Assembly: GCA_003833135.1 (NCBI GenBank)
Contig: QZLH01002773.1
Coordinates: 1-14,117 of the forward strand
DNA length: 14,117 bases
DNA from: Oehlia diaphana
Taxonomy: Eukaryota > Glomeromycota > Glomeromycetes > Glomerales > Glomeraceae
Direction: 5' to 3'
How positions within the stretch are numbered: position 1 is the first letter of the stretch; every line of letters starts with the position of its first letter. Below the pieces are notes generated by a model that was not told the origin of the DNA, ran no database searches, and was given only the letters and a program-made list of their open reading frames with translations. The position numbers were made by a program, and so were the translations under genes. Positions 8,498 through 14,117 of this stretch are shown one piece after another.

Positions 8498-8871
8498 CTT
8501 AAAGCACATTATGATGCTTTAAAATCATTATTAAAAGTGTAATATCTTTAGAATATTGAAAAAAGTTTTTACAATTAAATTTTTAAGACTATTTAAATGC
8601 AAGTAAAATTATCTATTTACAAAATATTTTTAATTGCTTTTAACATGCTGTTAATAATTATATACTTATAATATCATAATAAACATAAGTGTTAAATTGA
8701 TAAATTTTTAATTTATAATCATACTAAAATTAAATATAAATTATAAAAAAAAAATTCGGGAAAGCCATCTATTTACAGTATATAAAATTATGTATTACTT
8801 GTATCACGTGATATAATAATATTGATAGTCAATCTAATCGATCTAACTTTTTTTAAGCTTTTTTTTTAACA
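8498..8871 (+). promoter_or_regulatory. AT-rich leader with TATA-like box and E-box
   Basis: No coding frame. TATATAAA at 8779-8786 and ATCACGTGAT at 8803-8812 stand about 60-90 bases before the pyrimidine tract. TATA box, factor site and CT-rich tract before a start is a common fungal promoter order. Transcription direction + is inferred from this and from the + strand splice signals downstream. Confidence 0.35.
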
Positions 8872-9100
8872 TTCTTTCCCTTTTCCCTATTTTTCATTTT
8901 TCATTTTCCCCTTTTTTTTCATTTTTTCTTTTCCTTTTTTTCTTCTCTTCTCCTTTTCCTTTCTCTTCTGTTTTCCCTTTCTCTTTCATTTTTCCTTTTT
9001 CCTCTCTTCCGTTTTTTCTTTTTCCCTTCTCTTTCATTTTTCCCTTTCCATTTTTTCTTTTCCCCTTTTTTTGTTCTTCATCCTTCTCTCCCTTCTACCT
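8872..9100 (+). repeat. pyrimidine tract of ~230 nt
   Basis: Only about a dozen purines interrupt the run. It contains imperfect repeats of a ~45 base unit starting CTCTTTCATTTTTCC (two clear copies in about 8981-9070). Such tracts can form triplex (H-DNA) and, in fungi, CT-rich stretches often precede transcription starts. An ATG (9108) follows eight bases later. Confidence 0.7.
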
Positions 9101-9395
9101 AAATTAAATGCCTTTCTCAACGTAAAAAAAATTATAATTTATTTTTTTAAGTTACGTTTTCATTTCAGCGATTTCTTATGAAAATGTAAGTAAATTTTTG
9201 TGTTTTCATTTTTTTTTTCATCTTTAGTTTAATTTTTTTTTCAGGTTTTGTCTCATTTTGGCCTTCAGACATGTGAAAAATTCTAGACAGCTGGGTCTTT
9301 AACGCTTTAGAATTTGCTGGGTAGGTTTTTTTGCTTTTTTTGTTTTTATAGTAACGAAACATTTATTAATGTTTTAAATTTTCCTTTTTTTATAG

Positions 9396-9419
9396 ACGGT
9401 CTGAATGTGTGGGAACTTG
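9396..9419 (+). other. micro-exon, 24 nt
   Basis: Sits between CTTTTTTTATAG and GTGAGA. It ends TGTGTGGGAACTTG, a form also seen at 10933-10947 (CATATGGGAATTTG) and near 9769 (CACGTGGAAAATTTG). Reading LNVWEL in the frame shown by its copies, it suggests a repeated W-containing unit, but coding is unproven. Confidence 0.4.
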
Positions 9420-9980
9420 GTGAGAAACTGAGCTCTTTTTGGTATATTTTTTTTAATGAAACATTTTCTAACGTTTTGTTCTTTCTTTTTTTAGACGGCT
9501 AAAAGACGCATCAGTGAATTGCTTCTTTAATATATCTTTTTTAAAAATAGTATATTAAAGATTTTGATTTCCTTTTTTTTACTTTTTACCTTTAAATTAA
9601 CTCGTTCATTTAAACGGCTGATATTTCAATTCTTTGTAATGCAGAATTTTGGTAAGGGAAAACAATGAAGCTTTTTTTTAATTTATTTTAATAAAACGTT
9701 TTCTTTTCTTTTAATAGATGAATCATTTTTCTTTTGTAGTTAGTTTGATTCTTCCGGATCTTTGAACACGTGGAAAATTTGGGGAGAAATTGATAATAAT
9801 TTATCAGTTATTATTTTTTAACGAAACATTACTAACGTTTCATTATTTTCTTTTTTAGGTTTTTGATTCAGGATACTAAAAATGGTAAATTTACAACTAA
9901 AAAATTGCGAACTTTTATTTTTTATTAATTTTTTTTAATTAGAAACATTTATTGACATTTTTTTATTTTCTTTTTTGTAG

Positions 9981-10009
9981 ATTCGGATTCAAGATACTGA
10001 AACACATTA
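9981..10009 (+). other. micro-exon, 29 nt
   Basis: Preceded by TTTTCTTTTTTGTAG and followed by GTAAGTTTTGC. Contains GATTCAAGATACTG, close to GATTCAGGATACT in the piece at 9859-9884 and to GAATTGGGATACTAG in that at 10124-10154. Confidence 0.4.
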
Positions 10010-10015
10010 GTAAGT

Positions 10016-10036
10016 TTTGCAACAAAATGTTGCAAA
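10016..10036 (+). repeat. donor-proximal hairpin (9 bp stem)
   Basis: TTTGCAACA pairs perfectly with TGTTGCAAA around a three-base loop, starting six bases after the donor GTAAG at 10010. Confidence 0.6.
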
Positions 10037-10214
10037 CCTTGCTTTTTGAATTTTTTTTTAATATTCTAACATTTTTAATCAAAAATGTTAATTAACATTT
10101 CTTATTGTGTTCTTTTTTTGTAGATTTGTAGTTTCAGAATTGGGATACTAGAGCGTAAGTTTTGGACACATTTCGGTGAAGAATCAGAAAACTGGAATGC
10201 TGAAATATTTGGTA

Positions 10215-10240
10215 AGTTTTGCAACAGGTATTGCAAAACT
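10215..10240 (+). repeat. donor-proximal hairpin (10 bp stem)
   Basis: AGTTTTGCAA pairs perfectly with TTGCAAAACT, loop CAGGTA. The donor is GTAAG at 10212, so the stem would include its last bases. Confidence 0.6.
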
Positions 10241-10329
10241 AATTCTTATTTAGAAACATTTATTAACATTTCGCTTTTTTTCTTTTTATAGGTTTCTGCC
10301 TTTTTAGTGGATGGGAATGAAATGATAAG

Positions 10330-10351
10330 TTTCGCAACAGATGTTGCAAAA
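10330..10351 (+). repeat. donor-proximal hairpin (9 of 10 paired)
   Basis: TTTCGCAACA against TGTTGCAAAA, loop GA. The donor position before it reads ATAAG instead of GTAAG, so splicing there is probably lost. Confidence 0.55.
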
Positions 10352-10508
10352 TTTAAATTTTTTTTTTTTGTTAATTTAGAAACATTTGCTAATATTTCTT
10401 CTATTTACTTTTTGTAGGTTTCAGCATCCGATTTTTGGACTATGAGTGGAATGCCAGTAGATTTTTGATTTATTTTTGTAGGAATTCAGTCTAGACCCAC
10501 ACAGTAAG

Positions 10509-10529
10509 ATTTCAAAAATTGTTTGAAAT
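10509..10529 (+). repeat. donor-proximal hairpin with a different stem sequence
   Basis: ATTTCAAA pairs with TTTGAAAT, loop AATTG, five bases after the donor at 10504. It replaces the GCAACA/TGTTGC stem of the preceding units. Confidence 0.5.
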
Positions 10530-10932
10530 TTACTTTAAAAATGTTGTATTCAATTTTTTTTATTTCTATTTGTAGAAATCCAAACAAACTTTGATTCTGG
10601 ATCCCCAATAGATAAATAAATCTGAAACTTTAAAAAAAACATTGAACTTTTATGTTTTTTTTGTTTTTTATTATTTTTTTTTTTACAAAATTGGATAAAT
10701 CCCAATGCAAGTTTCCAAAAATTCAAAAATTTTCATTTAAAAACATTTTTTTACAATTTTTATTTATTTATTTTATCTTTTTTTGTAGGAAACCGGATTC
10801 AATTTGGATAATAGAATCCCAACTCCCAAGTAAATAAACTTTTGAATTTTAAAATTTTAAAAAAAGTTTTAACTTTTTTTCAATTTTTTTTTGTGGGAAA
10901 TCAACACCAACTTTTGATTATTTAACCTTTAG

Positions 10933-10947
10933 ACATATGGGAATTTG
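10933..10947 (+). other. micro-exon, 15 nt
   Basis: ACATATGGGAATTTG between TTTAACCTTTAG and GTAAGG. It is the shortest well-bounded piece of the array. Confidence 0.35.
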
Positions 10948-11205
10948 GTAAGGGGGTCTTTTTTAATTACTTCTTTTAACGAAATGTACTAACATTTTGT
11001 TCTTTGTTTAGGCGAGTTTAAAACATGGGATTTTAGATTTTTTTAGATAGTCTGGAGTGTAGATTTCGGTGGTATTATTTTTGTTAAAACTTTCTTTTTT
11101 ACGAACTATTATTAACAGTCCATTTCTCTTTTTATACAGGTCTTCATTGTTGCTTTACTGAGGTTTTTTATTTTGTAGTATCTGGTCAAACTTTAAATAA
11201 GTAGG

Positions 11206-11227
11206 TTTTTGAAAACAATTTCGAAAA
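11206..11227 (+). repeat. donor-proximal hairpin (9 bp with one wobble)
   Basis: TTTTTGAAA against TTTCGAAAA, loop ACAA, just after the donor-like GTAGG at 11201. Confidence 0.45.
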
Positions 11228-11315
11228 TTTTAAAAAAAATGTTAAACTAATATTTATTTTTATTTTTATTTTTAGGAACCCTGACATATTGCAAATGTTT
11301 CATATAATTTTTAAG

Positions 11316-11756
11316 GTATGAATATGTTCAAATTGGGCAATAGAAAAGCATTGAAGATCGAAAAATTGCTGTAAATAAGAATGTGGGATAAATATTTACA
11401 TATTGAAGAAATCAGCTCTGAAGCAGGATTATGGTTCATTAACTTAAACATAATTAATAGTCTCATAAATTATTATTACTTGAAAAATATGTATTATTAT
11501 TTAGCAATATAATAAATAATAAAACTTAATGGTGTTTTAAAAATATATTAATAATAATTTGTCAATGTTTATAAAATTGTAAAAAAATATCATAAAATGG
11601 TTTTAAATGCATAGTCATAATGATTTATTTTATGATATCTTAGTAAGTATCAGAAATGTGGTTATAATATAGTTTTCAAAGTGATTTTTTATTATATAAA
11701 ATGATTTTACAACCATATTAAAATATGAATTTTAAGCACTTTTATGATATCATAAA
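11316..11756. other. AT-rich right part of the TIR element
   Basis: A last exon-like stretch may follow an acceptor CAATAG at 11342. Beyond 11450 the sequence is mostly A/T with AATAAA-type hexamers (11510-11522) that could serve as polyadenylation signals. Several ATGATATC/GATATCAT words (11629-11755) form small inverted repeats close to the right terminus. No coding frame. Confidence 0.45.
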
Positions 11757-11803
11757 AGCATTTTAGGGATATCTTGAAAAAATTAACTTGTCCAGTTAAG
11801 TAA
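11757..11803 (-). repeat. right terminal inverted repeat of the 3.35 kb element
   Basis: Ends CTTGTCCAGTTAAGTAA, the near-inverse of the left terminus at 8451. Confidence 0.5.
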
Positions 11804-11939
11804 TAATAAATACATATATTTTTAAAGAAAATATATAAAAAGTTAAAAAATTTATACAAAAAAAAATAAAATAAAAGATTTTTTAATTATATGAAAGGAT
11901 AAAATATCAAAATTTTTTAATATTTTATTCAATTTTTCC
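11804..11939. other. AT-rich spacer
   Basis: About 136 bases, nearly all A and T. It probably contains the 3' untranslated part of the minus-strand hAT gene that ends at 11940. Nothing else is supported. Confidence 0.45.
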
Positions 11940-12200
11940 TTATTCTAACCAAGATTTTAAGCATAAATACGCTTATGCTGTATTAGCATCAATTCTGTTT
12001 TGTGTTTGACTAAATTGGTTTCCTGCAATTGAAAAAAACTGTTCACAAGGAATAGATGTTGACATTATGGTTAAGTAGTCCTTTGCCATTTTTGATAATG
12101 TTGGGTATTCCATAAAATGGTTTTTCCACCATTCTAAAGGTACTATTTCATCACCTGGTGAGTTAGAAGTAAAATAAAGTTCCAATTCATTTAAAACAAG

Positions 12201-12208
12201 CTGTGGAG
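12201..12208. repeat. MITE target duplication, left copy
   Basis: CTGTGGAG, identical to 12485-12492. Confidence 0.88.
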
Positions 12209-12484
12209 TAGTGTTCCGCACGAATCGATTTGTGACATGGTGTGACCCTGATTGCTTCTGAGTAATAAAAACGTATTTTGCGAATAACTTTTGATCTAGC
12301 AATCTGATTTCGACGATCTTTTTTTTATTATGATCAGGGCAACGAGACCTATCGATTAAAAAAAAATCATCGAATTTGGATCACTAGATCCTGAGATAAT
12401 AATTTTTGGAAGTTAAATCGAGTCTGAATCGAGTCCGAATTAAATCGAATTTCAAAGGAGAAATTTGATTCATGCAGAACACTA
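12209..12484. mobile_element. hAT-type MITE, 276 bp, inserted in the hAT pseudogene
   Basis: The ends are TAGTGTTCCGCACGAATC and, inverted, TAGTGTTCTGCATGAATC: 18 bases with two differences. CTGTGGAG flanks both sides (12201-12208 and 12485-12492), a perfect 8 bp target duplication as made by hAT transposases. Removing the element plus one copy restores ...NQTPQ|LVLNEL in frame. The interior has no gene; it contains ACTCGATT repeats. The first bases (TAG on the minus strand) supply the stop that ends the upstream frame, and its interior creates a spurious ATG for the downstream frame. Confidence 0.9.
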
Positions 12485-12492
12485 CTGTGGAG
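12485..12492. repeat. MITE target duplication, right copy
   Basis: CTGTGGAG, identical to 12201-12208. On the minus strand it encodes the T-P-Q shared by both broken halves. Confidence 0.88.
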
Positions 12493-14117
12493 TTTGATTT
12501 GATGCTATTAAATTGCGAAAAAAATTTCTTGTTTCAATTGCTGATAAACTCATTAAATGACGCTGAGAAGTCTGAATGGGTTGAGATGATATATGAGTAT
12601 CATCAGATTCTTTATAATTGGCCATTGCTTTACGAATTGGTTTAAAAATATTATTTTGAGACATATCACCATATGCTAATTTTATAATGGGAATCAAAAA
12701 AGGCTGGAACATGTAATGCCTCACTTATTTCATCAAAATAATTTGTAAAAACACGGTTCATTTCATTTACTTGGTCTTGTAAGATAAAATTTTCACCTCA
12801 AGATTGATTTAAGTGCATTCTAATACCTTCAAAAAGTAATTTAACTTCACCAATAGTTGGATAACTAGAAGCAGATATTACTCTTGTTACTGATGCAAAA
12901 GGAGCTAATAAGTCTGCTAAAATGGTAAGTATATTCCATTCTTCTTCATTTGGCCAATTATTTGATAATGATGTAAGATTTGATACTAAATGAGCCAAAA
13001 GAGGTTTAATTTCTAATGCTCGATCTATCATATAGAATGTATAGTTCCATCTTGTAGTACAATCTGGAAGTGGTACTTTAAATTTAATTTTTTCAACTTG
13101 AAAAAACTCCTTTAACTTATCCATTTGTTTAGATGAATTTTTTACTGTACTAATAAATATACGCAACTTTTTGACACAATTAGGAACTATACTTGTATTA
13201 AGTGCTGCTTCAACAGCAAAGTTTAAAATATGTGCTGCACAGCGATAGTGGCAAAATTCTGATAAATTAAGATCTTCTTTAATCAGTCAAGTCGCAGTTA
13301 ACATCTTTGCTTCATTGTCACTAGTAATTCCAATTAATCGATCTGCAATATTTAATTTTGATAATAGAATCTTTAATTGCTAAAGCTGTGTGTGGTGAAG
13401 GAATATATAATACATCTAATACAAAGTGATCAAACTGCCAATCATCTTTTATAAAATGAATTGTTACTGCCAAAATACCTAATGAACTAATTGTTGTCCA
13501 CATATCCATTGTTAACGAAATCTTGGAAGTTATAAGTTGAAGGTAGTTTTTTATTTGAATTTGTGCATTTTCAAACTTTTTCATTATCATATCTTTTATT
13601 GTATGTCGAGATGGAATTTTGTATTTTGGTTGAATAGATGCTATAAATTTTTTAAAACTTTGATTTTCAACAACGGTAAATGGTTGCTGGTCTGTGATAA
13701 TCCAATTAACAAAAAGATTATGCTTTTCTTGTTGTATATCAACTGTCCAGGGTTTTGCATTAGATTCAACTTGACCTAAGTCTTTATATACATCAAAATG
13801 TTTAGCTTTTAAATGACGTTCAAGAGTTGTAGTAGAATTGTTTGCAGAGAAATGGCCTTCACAAATATGACATAAAATATAAGTTTCAGTTTGTTCATCT
13901 TCTTTTTCAATTGTCTTTTTTCAAAATGTTTCCAAACTCAAGCTTGTCTTAATTCTTTAAATCTAGTACTAGAAGTTTCAGTTTCCATTTCAGTAATTTC
14001 AGTTTCTCTTTCAGCCATTTCTGTTGTTATTTCACTATCTCTTTTTTCATATTCCTCATCCTTATAATCAATAAAAATTTGATCCTCTATAAAGGATTCA
14101 TATGGAAAAGAGTTGTA

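Larger units (their letters stand above)
9108..11315 (+). other. tandem array of micro-exon and intron-like units
   Basis: About 15 polypyrimidine-plus-AG acceptors end at 9168, 9227, 9395, 9494, 9717, 9858, 9980, 10123, 10291, 10417, 10481, 10575, 10788, 10932, 11011, 11139 and 11275. Most are preceded 20-25 bases earlier by a branch-site-like CTAAC, TTAAC, TTGAC or CTAAT inside a repeated GAAACATT..TAACGTTTC block. Between acceptor and next donor lie pieces of 15-41 bases: 9169-9185, 9396-9419, 9859-9884, 9981-10009, 10124-10154, 10188-10211, 10482-10503, 10789-10829, 10933-10947. They end in GTAAG, GTGAG or GTAAA. The pieces resemble each other (GGATACT; GGAATTTG before the donor; CCCAA near the end of the later ones). 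Joining them in order meets stops early (ATG 9108 gives MPFSTDFL then a stop), and lengths are not multiples of three. I do not recognise a protein; it may be a decayed exon-duplicated gene or a non-coding transcript. Confidence 0.55.
8451..11803. mobile_element. candidate 3.35 kb TIR element carrying a micro-exon array
   Basis: TTACTTTACTGGGTAAGCCA on the left is mirrored on the right (read inverted: TTACTTAACTGGACAAGTTA). Similarity continues through AATTTTTT-AAGATAT to about 47 bases with roughly ten mismatches. TAATAAA stands immediately outside both ends (8444-8450 and 11804-11810) as a possible 7 bp target duplication, though it is weak evidence in AT-rich DNA. No transposase is visible inside, so if real it is non-autonomous. 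The superfamily cannot be named from this. Confidence 0.45.
11940..14117 (-). pseudogene. second hAT transposase (BED finger, C-terminal dimerisation), disrupted, 5' partial
   Basis: Read on the minus strand from the right edge: an acidic N-terminus; a BED finger with VWKHFEK, CHICEG and TTTLERHLKAKH (about 13937-13820); a long intact stretch to SRHTIKDMIMKK; LTMDMWTT with the first catalytic aspartate (about 13510); LIGITSDNEAKM with the second; HYRCAAHILNFAVE (about 13240); DCTTRWNYTFYMIDRAL; LAYGDMS; IASNQTPQ; then LVLNELELYF, WWKNHFMEYPTLSKMAKDYL and SIPCEQFFSIAGNQF of the dimerisation domain, and CLKSWLE before a final TAA at 11940. Defects: TGA 13938, a frameshift at about 13905-13925, a frameshift near 13365, TGA 13287, TGA 12798, a frameshift near 12683, a 276 bp MITE, and TAA at 11977. 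Its motifs differ from those of the hAT gene at 4901, so it is another family. The start lies at or beyond the window edge. Confidence 0.85.

Noticed and set aside
8872..9100. Pyrimidine tract as a telomere or simple satellite
   Set aside because: There is no short fixed repeat unit, only irregular C/T runs with loose ~45 base similarity.
9165..9502. Short frames of K- or F-rich composition in the array region
   Set aside because: They are products of A/T runs (poly-F on one strand, poly-K on the other) and cross several splice-like signals.
12209..12302. N-terminal 30 residues of the frame starting at 12302 (minus) as real hAT sequence
   Set aside because: This part lies within the MITE; true hAT homology starts again at TPQLVLNEL after the target duplication.
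13971..13978. ATCTAGTA as the second target copy of the hAT element at 4649
   Set aside because: It lies inside the coding sequence of the other hAT gene, with no terminus next to it; an 8-mer match by chance is likely.
1..14117. tRNA, rRNA or CRISPR features
   Set aside because: No cloverleaf box pair, ribosomal core sequence or regularly spaced identical repeats were seen.

Overview
The window looks like an AT-rich repeat island from a eukaryotic genome, most likely an arbuscular mycorrhizal fungus (Glomeromycotina, Rhizophagus-like). The evidence is strong AT bias, short GT...TAG introns of 66-86 nt, and a mix of Helitron, hAT and an uncharacterised DDE-type family that I associate with those genomes. 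The assignment is inferred from family memory, not from a search. I see no intact host gene and no tRNA, rRNA or CRISPR.

Layout: (1) 1-1460, + strand: the 3' end of a Helitron. It carries a helicase reading frame that has lost its whole ATPase core, then a terminal hairpin and a CTAA|T end. (2) 1461-4190, - strand: a decayed, intron-bearing gene of a DDE/RNase H-like family. The Helitron end sits directly against its coding sequence, so the Helitron probably jumped into it. (3) 4191-4648: spacer with a GC-rich palindromic box and an ATCACGTGAT palindrome. (4) 4649 to about 7500, + strand: a five-exon hAT transposase pseudogene, with a GTAC-rich subterminal repeat cluster on the left and a different GGTCC/GGACC cluster on the right. 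(5) 7625-8329: a non-coding foldback element, a palindrome built of palindromes. (6) 8451-11803: a segment bounded by ~47 bp imperfect inverted repeats and a possible TAATAAA target duplication. It holds a promoter-like stretch, a ~230 nt pyrimidine tract, and an array of about 15 intron-like modules separating exon-like pieces of about 15-41 nt. (7) 11940-14117, - strand: a second hAT transposase pseudogene (BED finger to dimerisation domain), interrupted by a 276 bp MITE with clean TIRs and a perfect 8 bp target duplication.

The most unusual part is segment 6. It has repeated donor, branch-site, polypyrimidine and acceptor signals in the right order, spaced like real short introns, around micro-exons that do not join into an obvious protein. 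Several of these introns carry a hairpin just after the donor whose sequence differs from unit to unit while the pairing is kept. I know of no named family with this layout. It could be a decayed, exon-duplicated gene captured between terminal repeats, or a non-coding transcript.
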